Positions 36,719 through 46,674 of a DNA stretch of 64,000 nt are shown in pieces. The position numbers and the translations under genes were made by a program. This DNA comes from Desulfobacterales bacterium (GTDB lineage: Bacteria > Desulfobacterota > Desulfobacteria > Desulfobacterales > JADGBH01): contig JADGBH010000012.1 of assembly GCA_015231595.1 (NCBI GenBank), positions 1-64,000 on the forward strand, written 5' to 3'. Position 1 is the first letter of the stretch. Every line of letters begins with the position of its first letter. The notes under the pieces were generated by a model. That model was given only the letters and a program-made list of their open reading frames with translations. It searched no databases and was not told the DNA's origin.

Positions 36719-37393
36719 ATGGAAACCAATAAAAAAATATATGTTTATTGCTCAGGACCTCTTTTTTGTCCTGAAGAAATAGGTGGAATGAAAGCCATTT
36801 CCGATGTATTAGAAAATGCAGGGTATGGAACTTTCCTACCTCATCGTGACGGACTTGAGGCTTTTGTACTCAAACACACAAATTCAAAGGCAAATCTAGA
36901 TTTTTTTGGGTTAAAAAAAATTATTGATAAAGCAATTTTTTCCTTAGACGTTTATCAAATTGTTAAGCGCTGTGAATACTTTGTTTTTAATATGAACGGC
37001 CGGGTTCCAGATGAAGGCGGGGTTGCTGAAACTGCGATAGCTTTTTCTGTAGGCAAACCAATTGTTATTTATAAAAACGATTTTCGCTCAGCTTTCAATG
37101 GTATGGATAATTCTATGGTTACTGGACTATCATTTTCAGCAAAAATTTCTGATATTAAACAAATCCCTTCACACTTAGAAAAAACTGCCAAAACTCTGTC
37201 AAAATTGGGGGAAATGAGCTATTGCGAAAACACAATGCCTCCTATGTTACGCCAGACCATTAAATTAGGAGAAACTCTATGGACAACATTAAAAGTAATT
37301 GATATGCGTAAAAATAAAGAAAATTTAGTATCGGAATTAGCCTATAAAGTATCTGAAGCTTGTAAAAATTTTCCAGAGCTATTTTGTTCTTGA
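36719..37393 (+). CDS. Nucleoside 2-deoxyribosyltransferase family protein
   Basis: The 224-residue product has the NDT pattern: N-terminal KIYVYCSGPLFCPEE, GTFLPHRDGLEAF, a middle CEYFVFNMNG (usually aD..D/N), and the catalytic-Glu segment VPDEGGVAETAIAFSVGKPIV. NDT enzymes exchange bases on 2'-deoxynucleosides, and relatives hydrolyse dNMPs. The C-terminal 80 residues are not typical and I assign no function to them. AGGTAGGA precedes the ATG. It stands alone downstream of the repeat at 36585-36676. Confidence 0.8.
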   Translation: METNKKIYVYCSGPLFCPEEIGGMKAISDVLENAGYGTFLPHRDGLEAFVLKHTNSKANLDFFGLKKIIDKAIFSLDVYQIVKRCEYFVFNMNGRVPDEGGVAETAIAFSVGKPIVIYKNDFRSAFNGMDNSMVTGLSFSAKISDIKQIPSHLEKTAKTLSKLGEMSYCENTMPPMLRQTIKLGETLWTTLKVIDMRKNKENLVSELAYKVSEACKNFPELFCS

Positions 37394-37596
37394 AATGACT
37401 CAGTCAATTCGATTAAGCAACTGTAAAAGCTGAGATTCTCCGAAAATAGCAATTAAATTTAGTAATAAAGAATTTATATTGACTTATAATTCTTCTAATT
37501 ATATTGGTTGCGACTAAATTTAAAAAAAGCCCTTGTAATAAAGCTTATATAGAAAAAAAATAAAAAGGACTCTAAACTATTTTGGTTGGATTAAAT

Positions 37597-38295
37597 ATGG
37601 ACATATTAACAAAAAAAATAAAAATTTTAGATAAAATCTATAACAAATATGATGAGTATGTAAAAGGCATAAATTTAGTTTGCCAAAAAGGATGTTCAGA
37701 CTGCTGCACTGCCAATGTAGTTTTAACCTCACTTGAAGCCTATAAAATAATCAATTTTATTATATCAAATGGCTTTGAAGATAAATTAAAGATATTAGTT
37801 AATAATTTGCCGCAGATTCGTTTTAATTATAAGATTACTATCAATACTTTAGCACATTTATGTTCTGAAAAGAAACAAATCCCAGAAGAAGAGGATAATT
37901 GTAATTCTTCCGTCTGTCCTTTTTTAAACAATAATGAGTGTCTTATTTATGAGGCAAGACCATTTGGGTGTAGATGTCTTATTTCACTAGCTTCCTGCAA
38001 AAATAAAGGGTATGCTGAAATTGATGATTTTATTTTAACAACTAATAATGTTTTTTTACAGTATATAGAACATATTGATGTTAACGGATTTACAGGAAAT
38101 ATATTTGATCTTTTAAAATTTTTGTACGAGCATAAAAATTACGAACTTTATAAAAAAGGAAAAAATTTGCAGGCTCAAGGGGAAAAATTGCTTGTCAATC
38201 AACCTGCTAAAATTTTTCTTATCCCAAGAGAATATCAAATTCAAATGGAACCTTACATTAATTATTTTCATTTCCTTTTATCCGATTCTGAATAG
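37597..38295 (+). CDS. YkgJ family Cys-cluster protein
   Basis: The product of about 232 residues has the zinc- or Fe-S-binding Cys cluster pattern CQKGCSDCCTANV near the N-terminus, then SSVCPFLNNNECLIYEARPFGCRC and SC further on, as in the UPF0153/YkgJ family. The rest is helical. The start is probably ATG 37597, and the longer TTG-started frame has no support. The function of the family is unknown. It is monocistronic. Confidence 0.8.
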   Translation: MDILTKKIKILDKIYNKYDEYVKGINLVCQKGCSDCCTANVVLTSLEAYKIINFIISNGFEDKLKILVNNLPQIRFNYKITINTLAHLCSEKKQIPEEEDNCNSSVCPFLNNNECLIYEARPFGCRCLISLASCKNKGYAEIDDFILTTNNVFLQYIEHIDVNGFTGNIFDLLKFLYEHKNYELYKKGKNLQAQGEKLLVNQPAKIFLIPREYQIQMEPYINYFHFLLSDSE

Positions 38296-38485
38296 AACAT
38301 TAACCTAAAACATACATCCCTATAATTTTTTTACAATCAGTATAGAATTTATAGCAACTGTAAAAAAAATTTTTCAGGAATAATTGATAAAATAGAATTA
38401 ATACTTGATGGAATATGCATAAATTGTTTAACATCAAAAAAGTAGAATTTAATATCAACAACAATTAAAAATTTAAGGGGGATTT

Positions 38486-39850
38486 ATGAAAACTAACATT
38501 AAAAAGTTAAAACTTGGTTATTTTCAACAAATTAGCAAGGTAATTTTATTTTTAATTATCTGCGTATTACTTTCTGTTCCAAATTTATGGGCATCAGGTT
38601 TTGCATTGTATGAAAATAGTTCAAGTGGAGCTGGGGTTTGCGGTGCATTTGTTGCTCAAGCAGATGATACATCTGCAGTATTTTATAATCCCGCAGGCAT
38701 GACTCAGCTTGACACTTTTAATGTGATGACAGGATTTACTTCTTATACAGCAACTAACATAATTGAATTCGAATCAGGTGAAAAAGAAAAATTAAAGGGC
38801 TCTACGATACCGGTTCCTGAGCTTTATATGAGCTACGGACTAAATGATAAAATATGGCTCGGCCTTGGGATATTTTCGCCATTTGGCCTTTCTAGCGAAT
38901 ATGATAGCGACTGGAAAGGACGATATAATTTTTATTATGGTAAAACCGTATGCATAGAATATAATCCAAGTATAGCCTTAAAATTTGATACTTTTTCTAT
39001 AGCCTTTGGAGTATCCTATCAAACCTTTGAAGTTGAGCTAAAACAAAAAATTCAACCTAAAACTGTCATAATAAAAGGTATAATGGCTTCAGGCTTAGAC
39101 CAAGCAAATGCTTTACAACTATATGAATATCAATTTGCAAAAGTTGTAGATACTCTCCCAGATATTAATCAAGCCGTAAAAGCTGATGACAACGGATGGA
39201 GATATAACATAGCTCTTCTTTATAAACCCTGCGAAAAATTTTCCTTTGGCGCTCATTATCGCTCAAAAATAAAATATAACTTGGAAGGCGATGCAGCTTA
39301 TAGTAACGTCCCCCAAGATCCAGCTTTAATGCTATCATCAAATATTTATAATTCTTCTCTTTCAGGCAAGATAGAACTTCCAGATATTTTATGGGTAGGA
39401 GCGGCTTATTGGTTCTCAGAAAAATTAGTTGCAGAATTTGATGTTGTCAGAACAGGCTGGTCAAGCTATGATAAATTAGAATTTAATATTAAAAATGGTA
39501 TAGGTGCTACCGTTGTTAATAAAAACTGGGATGATGTTTATTGTTACAGGCTTGGAATTAAATATCAGTTATCAGAATGTTTAGTCGGAAGAATTGGATA
39601 TCTTTTTGACGAATGTCCTATACCTGAAAGTACTGTTGAATACTCAATGCCTGCCTCTGATAGGCATATGTTCACTTTAGGTCTTGGTTATACTTATAAA
39701 AAAATAACTTTTGATACACATTATGCTTTCATTACTTTAGCTAACCCAAAAGATATACTTGCAAGGCCAGAAGACGGAATCATAGAAGATTCAAAAGTTA
39801 CTGATTGTTACACACATCAACTTGGATTTACCATTTCATACAATATGTAA
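38486..39850 (+). CDS. FadL/OmpP1/TodX-type outer membrane transporter
   Basis: The 454-residue product has a signal peptide (hydrophobic residues about 18-34, cleavage near LWASG). The mature N-terminus GFALYENSSSGAGVCGAFVAQADDTSAVFYNPAGMTQL is the hatch-region signature of FadL-type porins for hydrophobic compounds and fatty acids. It continues with alternating strands (LYMSYGLNDKIWLGLGIFSPFG, ending HQLGFTISYNM with an aromatic-rich terminal strand). The substrate is not readable. AAGGGGG precedes the ATG. A hairpin follows at 39888-39912. Confidence 0.9.
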   Translation: MKTNIKKLKLGYFQQISKVILFLIICVLLSVPNLWASGFALYENSSSGAGVCGAFVAQADDTSAVFYNPAGMTQLDTFNVMTGFTSYTATNIIEFESGEKEKLKGSTIPVPELYMSYGLNDKIWLGLGIFSPFGLSSEYDSDWKGRYNFYYGKTVCIEYNPSIALKFDTFSIAFGVSYQTFEVELKQKIQPKTVIIKGIMASGLDQANALQLYEYQFAKVVDTLPDINQAVKADDNGWRYNIALLYKPCEKFSFGAHYRSKIKYNLEGDAAYSNVPQDPALMLSSNIYNSSLSGKIELPDILWVGAAYWFSEKLVAEFDVVRTGWSSYDKLEFNIKNGIGATVVNKNWDDVYCYRLGIKYQLSECLVGRIGYLFDECPIPESTVEYSMPASDRHMFTLGLGYTYKKITFDTHYAFITLANPKDILARPEDGIIEDSKVTDCYTHQLGFTISYNM

Positions 39851-39887
39851 AACTTTGCCATAAATAAGCATCCTCTAAATTTCCAAT

Positions 39888-39912
39888 CGTTCCCAAGTTT
39901 CGCTTGGGAACG
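39888..39912. repeat. Palindrome cgttcccaag-tttcg-cttgggaacg
   Basis: A perfect 10-bp inverted repeat with a 5-base loop lies 38 bases after the FadL-type gene and 57 bases before the kinase gene. The arms resemble a TTCCCAAGC..GCTTGGGAA family of dispersed bacterial palindromes. It could also act as a terminator, but a T-run is missing (aaattatt follows). Confidence 0.6.
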
Positions 39913-39968
39913 AAATTATTCTTAAAATATAAAATAGCCTTACAAAACCTCAAAAAAACGGATAAAAC

Positions 39969-42758
39969 ATGAGTAAAGAATCTAAAACAATTCTTGTTGT
40001 AGACGATAATTCGGTAATACGAAAAATTATACGTCATGAGCTTGAATCTGCTGGATATAATGTTTTTGAAGCAAGCGACGGAATAATGGCCCTGATGGAA
40101 GTTTCCAAAATAATGCCAGATCTTATTACCTTTGATATTGATATGCCTAAACTAAATGGTTTTGAAACCTGCAAAAGGCTTTATGACAAAAGCTCTAAAA
40201 GATACATTTCAAAAAATAATGGCGAAAATATTCCAGTTATTTTTGTAACATCAAATGATACTTTAGACGATAGAAGGATTGGATTTCAAATTGGAGCAAC
40301 CGATTTCATAAGCAAACCTTTTAAAGAAGGAGAGCTTTTAGAGGCTGTCAATAAAATTTTAAACCCAAATGAACGATTCAAAGATTTAAGCGCTATAGTT
40401 TTAGAAAATAACCAAATAGACAGGGCTACTATTGTTTCTATTTTAAAAAGAGAAAGTCTAAATGTTATTGAATCCTTAGACTGTTCGTCTGCATACGATA
40501 TTATTAGTAAAGAACCTAGTAAAATTGATATTGTTATTACAAACCTTATGATGCCGGATATGAACGGAGATGTATTATGCAAAAAAATACGAAAAGATCT
40601 TGAGATTACAGATATTCCTATAATTATTTTAACAACTGTAGATAATAATTTTATGTCTCTCAGTTTGTTTAAGGCCGGAGCTACTGATTATATTTTAAAA
40701 CCCTTTATCAAGGAAGAATTTGCTACACGTATTACACTGCATCTTGAAAGAATACTTTTAAATAAAAACCTTAAAAAAGACATTAACAATCGTAAGCGTA
40801 TAGAATCGGCGTTACGGATCAATGAAGCTCGCCTTAAATCCTTGTATGAATTAAGTCAAGTTAAAATTGAAGATACAAGAGAACTCGTTGAATATGCTCT
40901 CGAAGAAGCAATAAAACTAACCAGAAGCAAAGTCGGTTATTTTCATTTTTTCAAAGAAAATAAATCTATGATTGAATTGTTTACATGGTCAAAAGAGGTT
41001 TTCGATAAATGCCAAGTTTCAAAAGGTCACAATTATTCGTTAGAATTAGCAGGTATATGGGCAGATAGTATTCGACTAAAAAAACCAGTAATTCATAATG
41101 ACTATCAAAATATAGCCGATAAGAAAGGATATCCTAAAGGCCATTTTCATGTTATCCGCCATATGAGTGTTCCTGTAATCAATAAAAATGAGATTATTGC
41201 AGTTTGTGGAGTCGGCAATAAAAATGAATTTTATGATGAAAGTGATATTTTACAATTACAACTTTACATGGATGGCCTTATAAAAATTCTTTTTCGCAAT
41301 CAACAGGAACAGTCTCTCAAGGAAGCAAAAGAAGCAGCTGAATCAGCAAATCGTTCTAAAAGCTCATTTTTAGCAAACATGTCCCACGAGATTAGAACTC
41401 CTTTAAATGCTATTATTGGATTTTCTCAGCTTTTACAGCGAGACTCTATGCTCACCGATTCCCAAAAAGAATATATTCATGCTATCAATCGTGGAGGCGA
41501 ACATCTGTTGGCGCTTATCAATGATATTCTCGAATTATCAAAAATAGAAGCCGGAAAATCTGTCATAAACCCAACAAACTTCGATTTATATACTCTGCTT
41601 GAAGACCTGCAAATTATATTTAAGGAACGAACCAGTTCTAAGCTTCTCCAATTTGCTTTTGAAATAGAAGATGAGCTTCCCCGCTATGTTGTAACAGACG
41701 AAAGTAAATTACGCCAGATTTTTATTAATCTAATAGGAAATGCTGTAAAATTTACCGAAGAAGGTGGAATTGCTGTAAGAGTGCGTACTCATAAAACAAC
41801 TGCTGATAAATATTATTTGGATGTTGAAATTCAAGATTCAGGACCAGGCATTCCTGAAACAGAGATGAACAAACTTTTTAAACATTTCGAACAAACATCA
41901 ATTGGAATAAAAAAAGGAAGCGGGACAGGCTTAGGACTTGCCTTAAGTAGAGAATTTATCAGATTAATGGGTGGAGATATTACTGTATCAAGCGAATTTG
42001 GAAAAGGAACTTTATTTCAGTTTAAAATCGAAATACAGATAGGTCAACCTGTAGATGCTCAAAACGATAATTCTCAGCGCATTATAGGTATAGATAACGG
42101 ACAAAAAAAATATCGCATATTAGTTGTTGACGACAACGAAGAAAATTTAAATATAGCCGTTAATCTACTCCAAATGGTTGGATTTGAAACAAATAAATCG
42201 GTAAATGGAAAAGAAGCTGTAACACAATTTGAAAAGTGGAACCCCCATCTAATTTTAATGGATATACGCATGCCGATCATGGACGGCTATGAAGCAACTA
42301 AACGCATTAAATCTACCGAAAAGAGTAAACAAACTCCAATAATTGCCCTTACTGCCAGTGTATTCGAAGATGAAAGAAAAAAAATCATAGATATTGGAAT
42401 GCAAGGGTATATTCGTAAACCATTCCGAGAAAATGATTTATTTCACGAGATAGGAAAACATCTTGGAATTAAATACATATACGAAAATCAAAATTTAAAA
42501 CCTTCTGCATTGTTAAAATCACAAAAGGAAAATGATTATATCGATTTAGACCTTACAAGAATACCAAAAAAACTTATATTTCAGATGCAAGATGCGCTTG
42601 ACAGCGCTAACTTAGATAGATTAATAGAATTTATTGATACGATTGATTCAAGTAACGTAGCAATTGCAAATCGACTCAAAACACTCGCTCAAAATTATAA
42701 CTATGAATCCTTACAAGATATCTTATACAAAAAGGGGGAAAACGATGAAAGGACATGA
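39969..42758 (+). CDS. Cytoplasmic hybrid histidine kinase with two N-terminal receivers, GAF, kinase and C-terminal receiver
   Basis: The 929-residue product has no membrane segment. Its order is receiver 1 (residues 6-128, D56 in TFDIDMP), receiver-like 2 (about 139-258), GAF-like domain (about 290-445), HisKA with H473 in [11 protein letters not shown], HATPase ([28 protein letters not shown]), and receiver 3 (about 708-825, [15 protein letters not shown]). Receiver 2 has Asn192 where the phospho-Asp should be ([10 protein letters not shown]) and lacks the DD pair, so it is probably a pseudo-receiver. It overlaps the HD-GYP gene by 14 bases and is a likely phosphorelay partner of it. Confidence 0.9.
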   Translation: MSKESKTILVVDDNSVIRKIIRHELESAGYNVFEASDGIMALMEVSKIMPDLITFDIDMPKLNGFETCKRLYDKSSKRYISKNNGENIPVIFVTSNDTLDDRRIGFQIGATDFISKPFKEGELLEAVNKILNPNERFKDLSAIVLENNQIDRATIVSILKRESLNVIESLDCSSAYDIISKEPSKIDIVITNLMMPDMNGDVLCKKIRKDLEITDIPIIILTTVDNNFMSLSLFKAGATDYILKPFIKEEFATRITLHLERILLNKNLKKDINNRKRIESALRINEARLKSLYELSQVKIEDTRELVEYALEEAIKLTRSKVGYFHFFKENKSMIELFTWSKEVFDKCQVSKGHNYSLELAGIWADSIRLKKPVIHNDYQNIADKKGYPKGHFHVIRHMSVPVINKNEIIAVCGVGNKNEFYDESDILQLQLYMDGLIKILFRNQQEQSLKEAKEAAESANRSKSSFLANMSHEIRTPLNAIIGFSQLLQRDSMLTDSQKEYIHAINRGGEHLLALINDILELSKIEAGKSVINPTNFDLYTLLEDLQIIFKERTSSKLLQFAFEIEDELPRYVVTDESKLRQIFINLIGNAVKFTEEGGIAVRVRTHKTTADKYYLDVEIQDSGPGIPETEMNKLFKHFEQTSIGIKKGSGTGLGLALSREFIRLMGGDITVSSEFGKGTLFQFKIEIQIGQPVDAQNDNSQRIIGIDNGQKKYRILVVDDNEENLNIAVNLLQMVGFETNKSVNGKEAVTQFEKWNPHLILMDIRMPIMDGYEATKRIKSTEKSKQTPIIALTASVFEDERKKIIDIGMQGYIRKPFRENDLFHEIGKHLGIKYIYENQNLKPSALLKSQKENDYIDLDLTRIPKKLIFQMQDALDSANLDRLIEFIDTIDSSNVAIANRLKTLAQNYNYESLQDILYKKGENDERT

Positions 42759-43866
42759 TATAGATATATTAAATAAAAAAACACCAAATATTCTTATTGT
42801 AGATGATACTCCGGCTAATTTAACAGTATTGGGAGATATGCTTAAATACGAAGGATTTCAAGTTAGGCCTGTTCCAAATGGAAAACTTGCATTGCGAGCC
42901 GCAGAAAAAGAGCCGCCAGATCTTATTCTTCTTGACATTATGATGCCTGACATGGATGGCTATGAAGTTTGTCTGAAGTTGAAAGAAAACAATAATCTAA
43001 AAGATATACCAATTATTTTTATTAGCGCTTTAAATGATACTAAGGACATTGTTAAAGCATTAACTTCTGGAGGAGTAGATTACATCACGAAACCATTTAA
43101 ATTTGAAGAAGTCAAAGCACGTGTTCGCACACACCTTAAAATACATCAACTTCAAAGTGAGCTTGAAAAATATAACTTACATTTACAAGAATTGGTTCAA
43201 GAGCAAATTAAAGAAATTTCAGAGTCTCAAATGGCAACTATTTTTGCTTTAGCAAAATTAGCTGAGTATCGAGATGATGATACTGGAAGCCATTTAGATA
43301 GGGTAAGGATATTTTGCAAGATGTTAGCTTTAAAATTAAGTGAATCATCTCCCTATAAAGATCAAATTGATTCAAAATTTATCGATGATATTTATAACAC
43401 CAGTTCCTTACATGACATCGGTAAAGTTGGAATACCTGACAATGTTCTTTTAAAACCATCAAAATTAACTCCCGAAGAATTTGAAATTATCAAGCAACAT
43501 ACTATTGTGGGAGCTCGAACAATGGAAGAAACTTTAAAATCATATTCCAAAAATAGTTTTATTAAAATGGGAATAGAAGTTGCCATGTCACATCATGAAA
43601 AATGGGATGGTAGCGGATACCCTCTTGGGATTTCTGGCGAAAATATTCCTCTTAGTGGGAGAATAACAGCAGTTGCTGATGTATATGATGCGTTAAGAGC
43701 TAAAAGAATTTATAAACCAGCCTTTACTCACGAAAAAAGTCGTGAAATTATATTAAACGATAGCGGAAAACATTTTGATCCTGTCATAGTCAAAGCTTTC
43801 ATTGAAATCGAGGAAGATTTTAATAAAATAATAGACTTATATTTATCAGAAGAGCTTAAACAATGA
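42745..43866 (+). CDS. Response regulator with HD-GYP domain (cyclic di-GMP phosphodiesterase)
   Basis: The product of about 373 residues has a receiver domain ([17 protein letters not shown], phospho-Asp in [18 protein letters not shown]), a coiled linker, and a C-terminal HD-GYP domain with [14 protein letters not shown] and [25 protein letters not shown]. All HD and GYP metal residues are present, so it should hydrolyse c-di-GMP. I choose ATG 42745 (MKGHDIDIL), with GGGGGA eight bases upstream. It is coupled to the hybrid kinase by overlap. Confidence 0.93.
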   Translation: MKGHDIDILNKKTPNILIVDDTPANLTVLGDMLKYEGFQVRPVPNGKLALRAAEKEPPDLILLDIMMPDMDGYEVCLKLKENNNLKDIPIIFISALNDTKDIVKALTSGGVDYITKPFKFEEVKARVRTHLKIHQLQSELEKYNLHLQELVQEQIKEISESQMATIFALAKLAEYRDDDTGSHLDRVRIFCKMLALKLSESSPYKDQIDSKFIDDIYNTSSLHDIGKVGIPDNVLLKPSKLTPEEFEIIKQHTIVGARTMEETLKSYSKNSFIKMGIEVAMSHHEKWDGSGYPLGISGENIPLSGRITAVADVYDALRAKRIYKPAFTHEKSREIILNDSGKHFDPVIVKAFIEIEEDFNKIIDLYLSEELKQ

Positions 43867-43895
43867 TGCCTTCTTTTCTTTGATTCTCTATTTCC

Positions 43896-43924
43896 TTGAC
43901 TTTTAATAGTTAAGATGTCACTAT
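43896..43924 (+). promoter_or_regulatory. Candidate sigma-70 type promoter of the chemotaxis cluster
   Basis: TTGACT (43896-43901), a 17-base spacer and CACTAT (43919-43924) lie 41 bases before the first cluster gene. The -35 is good and the -10 weak. No sigma-54 or sigma-28 pattern was found in this gap. Confidence 0.35.
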
Positions 43925-43964
43925 TTGATAACAATTAAAATATAGATATCGGGGAGATATCGGT

Positions 43965-45950
43965 ATGGATGGGGGAAAAAAAATAAAATATTTTTTATAT
44001 AAAAAATTTACATCCCAAAATTTCAAAAAAATTATACAACAAAATATTTTTTTTAATCGGGTGTTAAAAAATTTTACACAAACCCCAGATTCTTTTTTAA
44101 ATTCACTCCCAGAAGATAAAAAAATTTCTGTTGAGCAGCCGACTTCGATTAAAATTCTTGAAAATATAACAACTCTCGAATTATCATTAGAATCTTTCAG
44201 CCAAAATGCTGAGCCTCACTTTATAATGCTGTCTGAATCACTTCAATCAATATATTTCAACGCTTCTGAACTAATCAAAAAAATAAAAAATACAATTAAC
44301 TATATAACAAAAGAATCTGAAAAAAATTTGCTTACAGGTATTGAAAAAACTGTTAATTCAGCATTAACACAACTTGAAAGCTCTCAAAATCAAGTTAAAA
44401 ATAATTTAAGCTGCATCAATAAAATCGATGAAAAAATTTTTCAGCTTTATCGTATCTGTGAAGTTATCGAAAAAACAGCATTATTTTTTAATGTAATTGG
44501 TTTGAATATCAATATTGAGTGCGCCTCTAATGCAAAAACAAAAGAAATGTTTATTATAGTTGCTCACGAAATTAAAAATTTTTCCGATAAACTTATAAAC
44601 ATAATTGAAAGCATCCGAAATGATGCTGCAAAAGCTAAAGAAGCCCAATCCTATGCCAGCAATGAAATAGTTAAAGAATTCGAAAACCTAAAACCTATAG
44701 CTGAATTAGGAAAAAATACACTTGAAAATGCAACAACGGAAATAAAACAAATTATAAGTGTATTTATTAATTCTCTTGATAAAGCGGAAAAACATTCCCA
44801 AAATATATCTCGGCAGATAAGTGAAGTTGTAATCGGCATCCAATTTCATGATAATATGAGCCAGAGAATATCTCATATTATTAAAGCTTTAAATGACACA
44901 AAATCTTTATATCAAGAAACAAATACTGAAAATTTTGATGCTATTTATTATATTTTAACCATTCAAGAAGCTCAACTAAAGAGGTTAATAAAAGAATTAA
45001 ATTCGATTTATGAGAAACAAACAACAGCTTTTCAAGAAATTCATGCTGAAGTTGAAAGTCTTTCAAACAGTATTTCAGATTCTACTCCTACAAAAGAAAC
45101 AAAACATAAAGAAAAAGACTTCTTTTCAAGTCTTATATCAGCTCTCTTAAACTCGGATGAAATTCTTAATCAGGCTTGGAACATTACAGAGAAAATGAGA
45201 CAAATAGCATTTTCTGCAAATGAGGCATCTAAGAATCTGGGAAAACACATAAAAAGTATAGATAAATTAGCTTTTCAAACCCATATTATCGGATTAAATG
45301 CCATCATAAAAGCCGGACATATCGGTAAAAAAGGGGTTACATTATACACGCTCGCTCAAAATATAGGACGTGTTTCCAATGATATAAATAAGTTTGTAGC
45401 AGATGTTCACAATATTATTAAAAATATTATTGAATTAATAGAAAAAATTCAATCCGACAAAAACGATGAGTCATCTCTTTCACAGCTATCAATCAATTCC
45501 CAAATAAATGAAATTTCTATTACTTATTCTAAGTTTAAACAAAATTCTTTAGAAGTTTTAAGTTATTCAGATAATATTAAAATTAATATTTTGGATACAG
45601 GTAAAAAACTTGAATTCCTTAGTTCTTTAGAAAAAGAATTATCAGTTCATCAAGAAAAAATGAGATCCTTGATAAATATATTAAAACCGTTTATTTCGAA
45701 GGAGGCTATTAATTATGAACATGGTGCAGATAGTCTGCCCGATTTATTGAAAAGATATACAATGCAAGAAGAGCGAGACATTCATCAAGAAATTTTTAAA
45801 AAAGATAATGATGATAATATAGAACTTTTTGAAGATATTAATTTAGACAATGATGTTGAACTTTTTGATAACGACGATTCTCAGACCTTCGCATCAAATG
45901 AAAATAAAAACACAGAAGATGATTTTGGCGATAATGTGGAACTTTTTTAG
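43965..45950 (+). CDS. Soluble MCP-like signalling protein with CheZ-like DxxxQ motif
   Basis: The 661-residue, mostly coiled-coil protein has no membrane segment or HAMP. Two segments look like degenerate MCP hairpin tips: residues 177-208 (VIGLNINIECASNAK then FIIVAHEIKNFSDK) and 435-457 (LAFQTHIIGLNAIIKAGHIG). Between them, residues 291-302 read GIQFHDNMSQRI, with D296 and Q300 spaced as the D-x-x-x-Q active pair of CheZ phosphatases. The C-terminus is acidic and repeats the unit (I/V)ELF three times. It is first in the chemotaxis cluster, 8 bases before the STAS gene. The phosphatase role is inferred, not shown. Confidence 0.6.
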   Translation: MDGGKKIKYFLYKKFTSQNFKKIIQQNIFFNRVLKNFTQTPDSFLNSLPEDKKISVEQPTSIKILENITTLELSLESFSQNAEPHFIMLSESLQSIYFNASELIKKIKNTINYITKESEKNLLTGIEKTVNSALTQLESSQNQVKNNLSCINKIDEKIFQLYRICEVIEKTALFFNVIGLNINIECASNAKTKEMFIIVAHEIKNFSDKLINIIESIRNDAAKAKEAQSYASNEIVKEFENLKPIAELGKNTLENATTEIKQIISVFINSLDKAEKHSQNISRQISEVVIGIQFHDNMSQRISHIIKALNDTKSLYQETNTENFDAIYYILTIQEAQLKRLIKELNSIYEKQTTAFQEIHAEVESLSNSISDSTPTKETKHKEKDFFSSLISALLNSDEILNQAWNITEKMRQIAFSANEASKNLGKHIKSIDKLAFQTHIIGLNAIIKAGHIGKKGVTLYTLAQNIGRVSNDINKFVADVHNIIKNIIELIEKIQSDKNDESSLSQLSINSQINEISITYSKFKQNSLEVLSYSDNIKINILDTGKKLEFLSSLEKELSVHQEKMRSLINILKPFISKEAINYEHGADSLPDLLKRYTMQEERDIHQEIFKKDNDDNIELFEDINLDNDVELFDNDDSQTFASNENKNTEDDFGDNVELF

Positions 45951-45958
45951 GAGGGCAA

Positions 45959-46270
45959 ATGGACTTAACAAAAGAAATAAAAAATGAATCAGTTATTATA
46001 GGAATTGATAACCAATTTACCATATATGAGGCTGCATCCATTAAAGATGAAATTATAGATTGCTTTGAAAATTATAATGATCTATCCATCGATTTTAAGC
46101 GATTAGAGGGATTTGATATCACAGGAATTCAAATTTTATACTCAGCCTTAATATCAGCAAAACAATCAGGTAAAAAATTTAAGCTGCTAAATATGCCTTA
46201 TATAGCGATAAATTTAATGATAGATGCGGGTTTAGACCCTGTAAAAATATTCGATTACTCCCAAATTTAG
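45959..46270 (+). CDS. STAS-domain protein (anti-sigma antagonist/MlaB-like)
   Basis: The 103-residue single STAS domain has FTIYEAASIKDEIIDCFENYNDLSIDFKRLEGFDITGIQILYSALISAKQSGKKFKLLN. The position of the usual phosphorylatable Ser is taken by T or D in DITGIQIL. STAS proteins of this kind occur in chemotaxis clusters of the Desulfobacterota upstream of cheY. AGGAGG precedes the ATG. Confidence 0.85.
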   Translation: MDLTKEIKNESVIIGIDNQFTIYEAASIKDEIIDCFENYNDLSIDFKRLEGFDITGIQILYSALISAKQSGKKFKLLNMPYIAINLMIDAGLDPVKIFDYSQI

Positions 46271-46295
46271 AATATACACGAAAGGAGAGATACCT

Positions 46296-46661
46296 ATGTC
46301 TAAAGTTATTATGACTGTAGATGATTCAAAAAGCATAAGACAAATGGTTAGTTTTACCCTAAAACAGGAAGGATATACGGTTGTAGAAGCTATAGACGGA
46401 AAGGATGCTTTAGAACAAATTAATAAAACTCCCGTTAATATGGTTATTACAGACTTAAATATGCCTAAAATGGATGGAATTGAACTGATTAAATCATTGA
46501 GGTCTGAACCTAAATTCAAGTTTATGCCAATTATTATGCTTACAACAGAATCTCAAGCATCAAAAAAACAAGAAGGCAAAGCTGCAGGAGCTACTGGCTG
46601 GATAGTAAAACCCTTTAAACCTGAACAATTATTAGCTGTTATAAAAAAAGTTCTTGGGTAA
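46296..46661 (+). CDS. cheY: Chemotaxis response regulator CheY
   Basis: The 121-residue single receiver has acidic pair DD in MTVDDSKSIRQMV, phospho-Asp in MVITDLNMPKMDGIEL, Thr and Lys of TTESQ and VKPFKPEQL. It has the short canonical CheY length. AAGGAGAG precedes the ATG. cheA follows after 13 bases. Confidence 0.93.
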   Translation: MSKVIMTVDDSKSIRQMVSFTLKQEGYTVVEAIDGKDALEQINKTPVNMVITDLNMPKMDGIELIKSLRSEPKFKFMPIIMLTTESQASKKQEGKAAGATGWIVKPFKPEQLLAVIKKVLG

Positions 46662-46674
46662 GGAGACTTTTAAT

